Positions 24,920-32,916 of a stretch of DNA of 64,000 nt are shown piece by piece (position 1 is the stretch's first letter; the number at the start of each line of letters is the position of its first letter). The DNA is from Chryseobacterium sp. JUb7 (GTDB taxonomy: Bacteria > Bacteroidota > Bacteroidia > Flavobacteriales > Weeksellaceae). The translations under genes were made by a program, and so were the position numbers. The stretch spans positions 144,307-208,306 of the forward strand of contig NZ_JANUFF010000007.1 in NCBI RefSeq assembly GCF_024806495.1, in the 5' to 3' direction. A model generated the notes under the pieces. The model had not been told where the DNA came from. It made no database searches and saw nothing but the letters and a program-made list of their open reading frames with translations.

Positions 24920-27046
24920 TTACTTCCCTTTCTCCTTCTGATAATTAAAATGATTGATTAAAATTCTGATCTCGTTAAATTCAAACTTACTTGGCAATGC
25001 ATTTTTCCATTCGGTCAGCGTTTCGTGCGGAGTTTTGTAGAATACATCTTCAAAAGCTTTAATCTTATCCGAAGTGATGACTCTTGAAATATCTAATAAT
25101 CCCTGTTCAGCAAATTTTGCCAAATGCCCGATCACAGTTTCTTTTACCAAGCCTCTTTCCAGTGCAATTTCACCAATTGTTTTTCCCTGTTCGAACAATT
25201 GAAATGTCAGAACCTGAGACGGAACTTTTGCAATCTTCATGCTGATCTCCTTATCATTTTTTTCGTCTAAAAGTTTAGTTTCCAATAAATGAATCTCCTT
25301 CAGACTGTTCAGATACTCTTCGATATCTTCCAGCCAGACTCTGAATTCTTCGTTGTATTGTTTTAAACCTTTTGCCCCTTTAATTTCAGCATAAAATTCT
25401 TTCAGAGGATTAAAAACTTTATCCCGGATTTCTGTAAAAAAGAAATTAACGGCGCCTTTTGTTTTATTTTCAATTTCAGACCATTGTTCTTTCTGGTCAA
25501 TAAACATATTTACCTTCTGAGAAATGACCCTTTCTAATTTTTCGAAGATTTTTCCCAGATTGACAATCTCGTGTTTCAGCTGAACATACAGCTGTTTTGT
25601 TTTTACATGATCAATGCTTTTCGTAACAATAGAAAGATTATTCCAGTCTTCCACTTCCTTTAAAAGCCATTGAGAATCTACTGTCCGAAGTACTTTTCTA
25701 ATGCTGTAATCGTATTTTTCCTGATTTAAGATGGCTTCAACATTATCATTCGCATGCGTTTCACCCTGGAATTTTAAAATTCGGTTATCTTTAAAAATAA
25801 CTTCGGGAGTAATTTTAGATTTTAAGACAATTCCTTCCAGAGTCCGGCAACGTGACAATGCTACATACACCTGTCCTGCCGTGAAACTTTTTCCGGCATC
25901 GATAATCACTTTATCAAAGGTCAATCCCTGGCTTTTATGAATCGTAACCGCCCAAGCCAGCTTTATAGGAAACTGTTCAAAACTTCCAAGTACTTCTTCC
26001 TTGATATTTTTATCCGTATCAAGAAAATATTTTTTCTGCTCCCAAACTTCTCTTTTTACAGTAATTTCTCTTTCGCTGCCATCAAGAATTACCTTAATTT
26101 CGTTTTCATCCAACACCGAAATCTCACCCAGTTTTCCGTTAAAGTATCTTTTTTCTCCGGAAATATCATTTCTTATAAACATGATCTGGGCCCCAATTTT
26201 TAAATCTAAAAACTGCTCATTCGGAAACTGATTTTCTTTAAACTCACCGAAAAGTTTGGCTTCATAGGTTTTTGAGGTAACCGTAATTTCATCCAGTTTT
26301 TCCTGATTGATATCGTCCGCCATTTTATTGTGTGAGCACAGATAAACATAAGGCTCATCACCAGAATCAAATGTTGGATTATATCTTTCATTTAAATGAT
26401 CAAAGTCGATATTGGCAACATCACCATCGCGAATAGCATTGAGAATAGCTAAAAATTCTTCATCAGACTGACGGTATACTTTCGTTAGCTCGATTGTTAT
26501 CAGAGGAATTTCTTTAATAGCATGACTGTCAAAAAAGAATGGAGAATTGTAACACATTTTTAAAATATGTTCGTCTCTCACCACTGGCGGCAGCTGATAC
26601 AAATCTCCGATGAACAACATCTGAACCCCACCAAAACGCTGATTATTTCTTCTTATGAATCTCAGAGAAAAATCCATCATATCCAATACATCTGCTCTTA
26701 ACATCGAAACCTCATCAATGATCAAAACTTCAACCTCACGAAGAAGCTTCAGTTTGTCTTTACGGTATTTGAAATGAGGCATCAGGTCGGCAATATTATT
26801 CGCCAAACTGGTATCAATCCGATCTGTGGTCGGTAAAAAAGTTCTCAGAGGCAGACCAAACATCGAGTGTATGGTAACGCCACCCGCATTGATTGCAGCA
26901 ATTCCCGTAGGTGCCACAACAATATATTTTTTTCGGGTTTTCTTCACAAATTCGTTAAGAAAAGTCGTCTTTCCTGTTCCTGCTTTTCCTGTAAGAAAAA
27001 TGCTTCTGTTGGTATGTTCTATTAAGTCAAAAAAATGATTGTTCAT
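24920..27046 (-). CDS. Pif1/RecD-like superfamily 1B helicase with C-terminal helix-turn-helix
   Basis: 708 residues from the ATG at 27046 (MNNHFFDLIEHT); the in-frame TTG at 27055 falls inside a promoter element. The N-terminal half is a Pif1-type helicase: LTGKAGTGKTTFLNEF (Walker A), VVAPTGIAAINAGGVTIHSMF, EVLIIDEVSMLRADVLD (Walker B), VQMLFIGDLYQLPPV, LTKVYRQSD, and VTIHKSQGLTFDKV plus YVALSRCRTLEG (motifs V-VI). A helical linker follows, and near residue 625-680 a helix-turn-helix domain with KTIGEIALERGLVKETVIGHLAKF. Likely 5'-3' DNA helicase in genome maintenance. The HTH domain is common in Bacteroidota members of this family. Confidence 0.9.
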   Translation of the reverse strand: MNNHFFDLIEHTNRSIFLTGKAGTGKTTFLNEFVKKTRKKYIVVAPTGIAAINAGGVTIHSMFGLPLRTFLPTTDRIDTSLANNIADLMPHFKYRKDKLKLLREVEVLIIDEVSMLRADVLDMMDFSLRFIRRNNQRFGGVQMLFIGDLYQLPPVVRDEHILKMCYNSPFFFDSHAIKEIPLITIELTKVYRQSDEEFLAILNAIRDGDVANIDFDHLNERYNPTFDSGDEPYVYLCSHNKMADDINQEKLDEITVTSKTYEAKLFGEFKENQFPNEQFLDLKIGAQIMFIRNDISGEKRYFNGKLGEISVLDENEIKVILDGSEREITVKREVWEQKKYFLDTDKNIKEEVLGSFEQFPIKLAWAVTIHKSQGLTFDKVIIDAGKSFTAGQVYVALSRCRTLEGIVLKSKITPEVIFKDNRILKFQGETHANDNVEAILNQEKYDYSIRKVLRTVDSQWLLKEVEDWNNLSIVTKSIDHVKTKQLYVQLKHEIVNLGKIFEKLERVISQKVNMFIDQKEQWSEIENKTKGAVNFFFTEIRDKVFNPLKEFYAEIKGAKGLKQYNEEFRVWLEDIEEYLNSLKEIHLLETKLLDEKNDKEISMKIAKVPSQVLTFQLFEQGKTIGEIALERGLVKETVIGHLAKFAEQGLLDISRVITSDKIKAFEDVFYKTPHETLTEWKNALPSKFEFNEIRILINHFNYQKEKGK

Positions 27047-27052
27047 CGTTGT

Positions 27053-27060
27053 CAAAATTA
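27053..27060 (-). promoter_or_regulatory. -7 element TAATTTTG of the Pif1-like gene, near-leaderless
   Basis: CAAAATTA on the plus strand; it ends 6 nt before the ATG at 27046, implying a very short or absent leader. Confidence 0.4.
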
Positions 27061-27134
27061 CGTAAAATGAAATTTAAATCCATATCTTGGCATAACTTTT
27101 GGAAATAATTCAACATAACCTGAGAAAAAAAATT

Positions 27135-27563
27135 ATGAAACTCCCTATCCTAGCTTTTTGTACAGTGCTTTTTCTGGCATCATGCTCTTCAACAAAAAAT
27201 AACAATACCAACTTACCGAAGGATATTGCAGAAAGACCTGCTGATGAAAACAGTCAGAAATATGACGCCGCTCAACTTGATAAATTAAAAGCTGCCATCG
27301 AAACTGAGATTGCCAAAGAAAAATGTAGTGACGCCAATGAATGGACATTTGCACCGATGGGAGCAAAAGCTTGTGGTGGACCTCAGCTTTATATTGCATA
27401 TCCTAAAAAAAATGAAGCTGCAATTTTACCAAAGATCAATGACTATACAGAAAAAGTAAAGGCATTTAATGAAAAATACAAAGTAATGTCCGACTGTATG
27501 GTGGTAACCCCACCTGCTTCAATCAAATGCGTAAACGGAAAGGCAGAGCTTGTAAATTCTTAA
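27135..27563 (+). CDS. Hypothetical lipoprotein, first of a tandem pair
   Basis: 142 residues from the ATG at 27135 (MKLPILAFCTVLFLASC); upstream in-frame codons add a non-signal segment and are unlikely to be used. A lipobox LASCSS gives the lipidation site. The mature domain shares a clear pattern with the next gene: LDKLKAAIETEIAKEKC, then AMG-x3-CGGP, YIAYPKK, ILPKI, FNEKYK and DC, with the cysteines conserved in both. They may form disulfides in the periplasm. No known family recognised. Together with the downstream paralogue (25-nt gap) it forms a small operon ending at a terminator. Confidence 0.75.
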   Translation: MKLPILAFCTVLFLASCSSTKNNNTNLPKDIAERPADENSQKYDAAQLDKLKAAIETEIAKEKCSDANEWTFAPMGAKACGGPQLYIAYPKKNEAAILPKINDYTEKVKAFNEKYKVMSDCMVVTPPASIKCVNGKAELVNS

Positions 27564-27587
27564 TTTAAATACAAATAACACAACATT

Positions 27588-28037
27588 ATGAAAAAATTTT
27601 TTTTACAAATCTGCACATTAAGTTTATGTGCTACACTTAGCTTGGTTTCGTGTAATACAACTGCTCATGCAGGCAAAAAGCCGGCTGAAAATATCAGCAA
27701 TACAGGTAACAATCAAAAAGCAGAGAGAGACGAACTTGATAAATTAGAGAAAGAAATTAGGACAGAAGTTTCAAAAGTAAAATGTACAGAAGAAAAAATC
27801 GCAGACTGGAAACCAGCTGCGATGGGTTCAAGATCTTGTGGTGGTCCAAAATATTACATTGCCTATCCTAAACAAATGGCATCTTCTATTTTACCAAAGA
27901 TCGAAAAATATAATACCAAAGAAAAAGAATTTAATAAAAAATACAATATTATTACACAGGATTGCACTTTTATAGGAAAACCAGAGGCTATCAGATGTAT
28001 TGGTGATAAAGCTGAAGTGATCTACGCTGTAGAATAA
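27588..28037 (+). CDS. Hypothetical lipoprotein, second of a tandem pair
   Basis: 149 residues. The signal peptide ends in LVSC, with a downstream Ala/Lys-rich linker. The conserved domain follows: LDKLEKEIRTEVSKVKC, AAMGSRSCGGPKYYIAYPK, SILPKIEKYN, FNKKYNII and a final DCTF...IRC. Spacing of the cysteines matches the upstream paralogue, so the pair arose by tandem duplication and has since diverged to about half identity. Function unknown. Probably co-transcribed with the gene at 27135. Confidence 0.75.
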   Translation: MKKFFLQICTLSLCATLSLVSCNTTAHAGKKPAENISNTGNNQKAERDELDKLEKEIRTEVSKVKCTEEKIADWKPAAMGSRSCGGPKYYIAYPKQMASSILPKIEKYNTKEKEFNKKYNIITQDCTFIGKPEAIRCIGDKAEVIYAVE

Positions 28038-28094
28038 TACTTTTAAATAATACATTAACTCTCAGGAGTTTTTTCACTAAGGATTTTTTAACAC

Positions 28095-28124
28095 AAAAGC
28101 TCTGTCGTAAGGCAGAGCTTTTTC
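28095..28124 (+). terminator. Intrinsic terminator of the lipoprotein pair
   Basis: AAAAGCTCTG-tcgtaagg-CAGAGCTTTTT, followed by a short T-run. Confidence 0.85.
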
Positions 28125-28159
28125 AATAATATTTTTAAGGTATCATTTACTTTCTTAAA

Positions 28160-28696
28160 TTATCCTTCAACGTGTTTTACATTTTCTTTATACCAGGAAG
28201 AATATTTCACATAATTATCCGCAATTCTGTTAACTTCTCCTTCCAGCAATTGAGAGTTGATATCTTTAATTTTTCTTGCGGGTACACCTCCCCACACTTC
28301 CCCGGACTTAATGTGAGTTCCCTGTGTTACCACAGATCCTGCTCCCACAATTGAGTTTTCCTCAACCAGACAGTCATCCATAACGATAGCTCCCATTCCG
28401 ATTAATACATTGTCTTTAATTGTACAACCATGAACAATGGCATTATGCCCGATTGATACGTTATTTCCGATGTTTAAAGGATGTTTTTGATAGGTACAGT
28501 GAAGCATTGCATTATCCTGAACATTCACCTTATTCCCCATTTTAATATAGTGAACATCACCACGAATTACTGCATTATACCAAATACTGCAGTCTCTTCC
28601 CATCGTAACATCTCCGATAATCGTAGCAGTTTCTGCCAGAAAAGTATTTTCTCCGATTTGTGGTGCTTTTCCTAAAAGTTCTTTTATAAGTGCCAT
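28160..28696 (-). CDS. Gamma-carbonic anhydrase family hexapeptide-repeat protein
   Basis: 178 residues, typical of the short YrdA/CaiE-like gamma-class proteins. The left-handed beta-helix repeat pattern [LIV]-G-x4 recurs (AETATIIGDVTMGRDCSIW, NVSIGHNAIVHGCTI, VLIGMGAIVMDD, SIVGAGSVVTQG). Candidate zinc-ligand histidines lie in MLHCTYQKHPLNIG and GHNAIVHG. The family trimerises and some members hydrate CO2, but many have other or unknown activity. It is followed 5 nt upstream in the operon by the hypothetical gene at 28702. Confidence 0.88.
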   Translation of the reverse strand: MALIKELLGKAPQIGENTFLAETATIIGDVTMGRDCSIWYNAVIRGDVHYIKMGNKVNVQDNAMLHCTYQKHPLNIGNNVSIGHNAIVHGCTIKDNVLIGMGAIVMDDCLVEENSIVGAGSVVTQGTHIKSGEVWGGVPARKIKDINSQLLEGEVNRIADNYVKYSSWYKENVKHVEG

Positions 28697-28701
28697 ATTT
28701 T

Positions 28702-29238
28702 TTAATTTGATAATTTAAATTCTTTGATTGGAAGCCAGTAATAATTTTCTTTGAATGTTCGGAACTCATCTTTAAACTTTTCCAGTTTATTAAAATTATC
28801 TAAAGAAATCACCATTCCGTCGATATATTTCTTTGATAAAAGCTCAGATTTAGAATTATTTTCAAACAAATAAATTATATATTCTAAAGTTTCAGAACCC
28901 ATTAACATATCTGCAGCCTCCAATTCATAATGAGCAAACTCAAAATCAATATTAAGATTTTTCAAATAATCATAAAAAAAATCTCTTATTTCATAAAAGT
29001 AAGGGGTTTCATATAACTTGGAATTTGTGTTACCAGTTCCTAAACCTTCGATAAATACACGTAAGATATATAGTTTTTGTTCAAAAGTTCCATTATCTTC
29101 ATGCTCAGAAACATCCGGATCTAAACTTACTTCGTCGTGATTTGATAAGACAATTTTTTTATTTTTAAAATCATTACAGGATAATCCAGCATCAGTCTGA
29201 TTATTAAAAACAATTCCGAATGAATAATACCAACCCAT
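28702..29238 (-). CDS. Hypothetical protein
   Basis: 178 residues, not recognised. It is acidic and starts MGWYYSFGIVFNNQTDAG. It is rich in Phe, Tyr, Leu and charged residues, with long helical stretches (FEFAHYELEAADMLMGSETLEYIIYLFENN). No signal peptide or membrane segment. It ends 5 nt before the gamma-carbonic anhydrase gene, so the two probably form an operon, but the context does not indicate its function. Confidence 0.6.
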   Translation of the reverse strand: MGWYYSFGIVFNNQTDAGLSCNDFKNKKIVLSNHDEVSLDPDVSEHEDNGTFEQKLYILRVFIEGLGTGNTNSKLYETPYFYEIRDFFYDYLKNLNIDFEFAHYELEAADMLMGSETLEYIIYLFENNSKSELLSKKYIDGMVISLDNFNKLEKFKDEFRTFKENYYWLPIKEFKLSN

Positions 29239-29304
29239 AATTTTTAAATGACGTTAATAGCAAAAATCTAACTCCCAATCTCCGACTCCTAACTTCTAAT
29301 TCCG

Positions 29305-29312
29305 TATTTTTG
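29305..29312 (+). promoter_or_regulatory. -7 element TATTTTTG of the nfu-hemH operon
   Basis: Exact TAnnTTTG match, 21 nt before the ATG at 29334. Just upstream (29266-29303) is a CTAACTTCTAATT-type low-complexity repeat. Confidence 0.5.
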
Positions 29313-29333
29313 TATCTCAAATTTAACGAAAAA

Positions 29334-30212
29334 ATGCGTACCATACTTATAGAACCAACTGAAAACCCAAAAGTGATGAAATTTGTAGCAGACTACAACC
29401 TGATTCCGGGATCTTTAGAGTTGGACAGAGATTCAGATATTTCGGAAATTCCGATGGCACAGGAGCTTTTCAATTATCCTTTTGTTGAAAGAATTTTTAT
29501 CACCGCGAATTTTGTGGCTATTGCTAAACAAGATACCATGGAATGGGAGCATGTGGCTGAAAGTCTGAAAAATGTAATTGAAGATGAACTATTGGCTAAT
29601 CCAAGAATTTATCTTCAGAAGAAAAAAGAGATGTATCAGATTTACGCTGAAATGACACCAAATCCGAATGTGATGAAGTTCGTTTCCAGCAAAATGCTGA
29701 TGGATGGTTTTGTGGAAGTAAAATCAAGAGATGAGGCTGAAGGAGTTCCAATGGCCCAGGCTATTTTTAAGGAATTTGATTTTGCAAAGGAAGTTTTTAT
29801 TTCTGATAATTTCGTGGCAGTAACAAGAGACAATACTGTGGAATGGCATGAAGTAATGATGGCAGTTCGTGCATTAATTGCAGAACACCTTCAGAACGGG
29901 GGTGAGATTTCAAACATTGAAGCTCAGAAACATGAAAACCCTGTTGAAAAAATTATCAACAGAGACTATACAGATGACGAGCAGAAAATTTCTGATATTT
30001 TAAATGAATATGTTGCGCCTGCTGTAGAAAACGATGGTGGAAAAATCTCTCTGATGGAATATGTGCAGGAAAGCAAAACAGCAAGAATGTTGTTGCAGGG
30101 TGCTTGTTCGGGATGCCCAAGCTCTACGGCTACTTTGAAAAATGGTATAGAAAGTATTTTGAAACAATTCGTACCTGACTTAGTAGAAAAAGTGGAAGCT
30201 GTAAACGGATAA
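29334..30212 (+). CDS. NifU-like Fe-S scaffold protein (Nfu), duplicated N-terminal domain
   Basis: 292 residues from the ATG at 29334 (MRTILIEPTENP). The longer frame begins with a non-conserved stretch inside the promoter region. There are two tandem Nfu_N domains, each with a TxNPxVMKFV pattern and PMAQ (about 1-95 and 105-195), then a NifU C-terminal domain with AVENDGGKI and GACSGCPSST, whose CxxC carries a transient [4Fe-4S] cluster for delivery to target proteins. The operon partner hemH encodes a ferrochelatase with a Cys-rich segment, which makes cluster delivery to it plausible (inference). Confidence 0.93.
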   Translation: MRTILIEPTENPKVMKFVADYNLIPGSLELDRDSDISEIPMAQELFNYPFVERIFITANFVAIAKQDTMEWEHVAESLKNVIEDELLANPRIYLQKKKEMYQIYAEMTPNPNVMKFVSSKMLMDGFVEVKSRDEAEGVPMAQAIFKEFDFAKEVFISDNFVAVTRDNTVEWHEVMMAVRALIAEHLQNGGEISNIEAQKHENPVEKIINRDYTDDEQKISDILNEYVAPAVENDGGKISLMEYVQESKTARMLLQGACSGCPSSTATLKNGIESILKQFVPDLVEKVEAVNG

Positions 30213-30221
30213 AAAACATCT

Positions 30222-30665
30222 ATGAGAATATTCTTTCTTTTAATTATTTCTAGTATCAGTCTTTTTTCGTGCAAGAAAGAACCACAACTGAACGATGGAA
30301 TTCACGACGATCTTGTTGAAATGGGTGTTGCGAATGACAGTCTTCAGAAAATGGATATTATTCTGGAAAAATTAAACAAGAAAAACACTACATTTCTTGA
30401 TTATTATTTCCACAACTATTATGTACTCGATAAAGAAGCCCATGATGAAATAAAAAAATTAAAAGGTGAAGAATTTATATATGATGCCGGTGAAGAATAC
30501 CAAAAGATGTTTACAAAAACAATTACTCAAAAAAGCGATCAATACTTGAAATATTTTGGTATTTCTGAGGAAGAACAACATTTAGCACTTGAAATTTATA
30601 TTTTACGTTTAAAAAAGAAATATGGTCCGACTATTGATGGACGACTGCAAAGTTTAGACAAATAA
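30222..30665 (+). CDS. Hypothetical lipoprotein
   Basis: 147 residues. Signal peptide ending in LFSCKK (lipidation Cys near residue 17), then an alpha-helical, highly charged domain with no recognised family. It lies between nfu (9-nt gap) and hemH; its stop TAA overlaps the hemH ATG by one base, so translational coupling is likely. A role linked to heme or Fe-S assembly is only suggested by position. Confidence 0.7.
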   Translation: MRIFFLLIISSISLFSCKKEPQLNDGIHDDLVEMGVANDSLQKMDIILEKLNKKNTTFLDYYFHNYYVLDKEAHDEIKKLKGEEFIYDAGEEYQKMFTKTITQKSDQYLKYFGISEEEQHLALEIYILRLKKKYGPTIDGRLQSLDK

Positions 30666-31687
30666 TGAAAGGAATTCTATTAGTAAACCTGGGATCGCCA
30701 AGATCGACAGCTGTAAATGATGTAAAGGAATATCTGGACGAATTCCTGATGGATGAAAGGGTAATTGACTACCGATGGATTTTCCGGGCACTGTTGGTTC
30801 GTGGAATTATATTAAATACAAGACCTGCAAAATCTGCTGAAGCTTACAAAACGGTTTGGACAGAGCAGGGTTCACCATTAATTGTCATTACTGAGAAGAT
30901 TCAGAAAAAACTTCAGAAACTGGTGGATGTTCCGGTAGAAATCGGGATGAGATATGCCGAACCAAGCATTGAAACAGGAATTAGAAAACTGGTTGAAAAG
31001 GGAGTTTCTGAAATTGTTCTTTTCCCTTTGTATCCACAATATGCGATGAGTACAACGGAAACGGTAATTGAAAAAGCTGAGGAAGTAAGAAAGGAGAAAT
31101 TTCCGGATATAAAAATCAATTATATTCAGCCTTTCTACAACAGAGATATTTATATTGACTGTCTTGCGGAAAGCATCAGGGAAAAGCTTCCTGAAAATTT
31201 TGATGCACTGCAGTTTTCTTATCATGGCGTTCCGGAAAGACATATTTATAAGACTGATCCTACCAAAACCTGTAATTTAAACGATTGCTGTTCGCGAGAG
31301 TCTAATCCAAGTCATCAGTTTTGCTACCGCCATCAATGTTTTGATGTCACCAATTCTGTTATTAAAAAATTAGGATTACCCAAAGAAAAAGTAATGGTTA
31401 CGTTTCAGTCAAGATTAGGAAAAGACAAATGGATGGAACCTTACACAGACGAAACCCTTGAAAGCATTGGAAAAAAAGGAGTGAAAAACCTTGCCATTGT
31501 ATGTCCGGCATTCGTTTCTGACTGTCTTGAAACGCTGGAAGAAATTTCCGTTGAAGGAAAAGAACAGTTTTTACACGGAGGCGGAGAAAACTTCCATTAC
31601 ATCCCCTGCCTGAATGATGAGGACCGCTGGATCAATGTTGTGAAAACTTTATGTGAAGAAAAACTCAGCGAATTTTATTTAGTTTAA
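30665..31687 (+). CDS. hemH: Ferrochelatase HemH
   Basis: 340 residues. It inserts ferrous iron into protoporphyrin (or coproporphyrin) in the last steps of heme synthesis. Motifs: LVNLGSPRSTAVNDVKEYL at the N terminus, GMRYAEPSIE, FPLYPQYAMSTTET, the catalytic-His block SYHGVPERH (about residue 185), TFQSRLGKDKWMEPYT, and VCPAFVSDCLETLEEI. A Cys-rich segment at about residues 201-222 (TCNLNDCCS ... FCYRHQCF) lies right behind the His block, resembling the cluster-ligating insertion of some bacterial [2Fe-2S] ferrochelatases. Last gene of the nfu-lipoprotein-hemH operon; terminator downstream, then the oriC-like region. Confidence 0.95.
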   Translation: MKGILLVNLGSPRSTAVNDVKEYLDEFLMDERVIDYRWIFRALLVRGIILNTRPAKSAEAYKTVWTEQGSPLIVITEKIQKKLQKLVDVPVEIGMRYAEPSIETGIRKLVEKGVSEIVLFPLYPQYAMSTTETVIEKAEEVRKEKFPDIKINYIQPFYNRDIYIDCLAESIREKLPENFDALQFSYHGVPERHIYKTDPTKTCNLNDCCSRESNPSHQFCYRHQCFDVTNSVIKKLGLPKEKVMVTFQSRLGKDKWMEPYTDETLESIGKKGVKNLAIVCPAFVSDCLETLEEISVEGKEQFLHGGGENFHYIPCLNDEDRWINVVKTLCEEKLSEFYLV

Positions 31688-31697
31688 AAAATATATT

Positions 31698-31726
31698 AAC
31701 CTTCGGAAACGGAGGTTATTTTTTTG
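31698..31726 (+). terminator. Intrinsic terminator of hemH with GAAA tetraloop
   Basis: AACCTTCG-GAAA-CGGAGGTT (one T-G wobble) followed by an A and seven T. It starts 10 nt after the hemH stop. Confidence 0.9.
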
Positions 31727-31806
31727 TATCAAATATTGGTTTGTAGTTCGTAAATCCGAATCTGCAAACCTTTTTTATTTTTAATCTTTAAATAAACTTG
31801 TGACAT

Positions 31807-31821
31807 TGTGGATAACTTTTT
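31807..31821 (-). repeat. DnaA-box-like repeat 1
   Basis: TGTGGATAACTTTTT; consensus box read on the minus strand. Confidence 0.65.
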
Positions 31822-32036
31822 TTATGAGTCAGTTTGCAATCTATAATGAAGAAAAGATTGAATCTCACAAAATTCACACTGGGGATAACTATACTTCATT
31901 ATTTTACTTCAGGATTATTGGATCTACTCTAAAAGCATATAAAGAACTATATACCAGATATTTTACCTGACAAACTAAAAAAGGTTTTATGTCATCATAA
32001 AGCTCAAAAGAGATGCCGATCCGAAAAAAGCCATAT

Positions 32037-32051
32037 TGTGGATAACTTTTT
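32037..32051 (-). repeat. DnaA-box-like repeat 2
   Basis: Identical to repeat 1, 230 bp later. Confidence 0.65.
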
Positions 32052-32246
32052 TTTGGAAAATAAAATAGTAATGAATGGAATTAACATCTATCATCTTTTG
32101 TGGAAAACTATCCTTCAAGATTACTTTTAACAATCAATTCCAACCATCTCAATTATCCATAAACAAATAACTTAACTAAAAAAATCACATCATAAAACCA
32201 GCCTATTACGAAACTCATCATCGTAAATCGCTCCAAAAACCGACAT

Positions 32247-32261
32247 TGTGGATAACTTTTT
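32247..32261 (-). repeat. DnaA-box-like repeat 3
   Basis: Identical to repeat 1, 210 bp after repeat 2. Confidence 0.65.
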
Positions 32262-32470
32262 AATGAATCATTACGATCAAAAAGTCTGAATACTAAGCTC
32301 AAAGTATTACTTGTGGAAAACTTACCTGTTGTGTTTAGTTAATAGAATAAATAATCATAACAACAAACAAAAGCAAAACACTTATAATCAAAACATTAAA
32401 TAAAAAAACAATCCATCAGAATCACTCATTATAAGAACCACTATTATGAAAGGATATAAAAACATGATAT

Positions 32471-32485
32471 TGTGGATAACTTTTT
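32471..32485 (-). repeat. DnaA-box-like repeat 4
   Basis: Identical to repeat 1, 224 bp after repeat 3; last strong box before the A-rich stretch. Confidence 0.65.
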
Positions 32486-32685
32486 GGTCGATCTTAATTT
32501 AAAGAAAAATAGAATCTTTCAAAAATTTAAAAAAACAAAACAACCCCCTCAAAAATACGTTAAATGAAAATATTTTAAACAAAAATAAAACAACACCCCT
32601 ATTATTTTAATATTAAAACTAAAAATTTAATTATTTTTATTACCTTTACCCCATCAAAACAACATCATTAACCTTAAAAACTAAA

Positions 32686-32916
32686 ATGATGAATACTACA
32701 GCCCAAATTTTAAAACAAAAGATTGAAAACTTCACTCCGGAACTGCTTGAAACTTTGGCCAAAATGATGGAAAATCTGGAAATCCAGAGCAGACCTACTA
32801 TTCCTCAGTTCCAAATCGATGAGGTTTTGTACAGGATTCAGTTTCACAACGAAAATCCAAAGACTAAGTTAGATTTTTATGAAAATATTTCTGAGCTGGA
32901 AAAGAATTTTGCCTGA
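32686..32916 (+). CDS. Small helical protein, putative antitoxin
   Basis: 76 residues (ATG at 32686 or 32689). Two amphipathic helices: QILKQKIENFTPELLETLAKMMENL, then a C-terminal segment with FDFYENISELEKNF-type acidic and aromatic residues. No recognised DNA-binding domain. Size, gene order and the TGATG stop/start overlap with the following ParE-like gene are those of a type II antitoxin; the assignment rests on context. It directly follows the oriC-like region. Confidence 0.6.
   Translation: MMNTTAQILKQKIENFTPELLETLAKMMENLEIQSRPTIPQFQIDEVLYRIQFHNENPKTKLDFYENISELEKNFA

Larger units (their letters stand above)
31790..32685. other. Candidate chromosomal replication origin (oriC): gene-free region with a DnaA-box-like array
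   Basis: About 1 kb without any convincing gene. Four exact copies of TGTGGATAACTTTTT lie at 31807, 32037, 32247 and 32471 (spacing 230, 210 and 224 bp). The first nine bases are the reverse complement of the consensus DnaA box TTATCCACA. Near-matches sit 62-73 bp after the first three: TGGGGATAA (31880), TGTGGAAAA (32099) and TGTGGAAAA (32312). A reverse-oriented TTATCCATA lies at 32153. Each strong box is preceded by (T)CAT or GACAT plus weaker similarity, so the region looks like a degenerate ~220-bp tandem unit. The right part (32340-32680) is extremely A-rich, as an unwinding element would be. Not proven; dnaA is not in the window. Confidence 0.65.
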
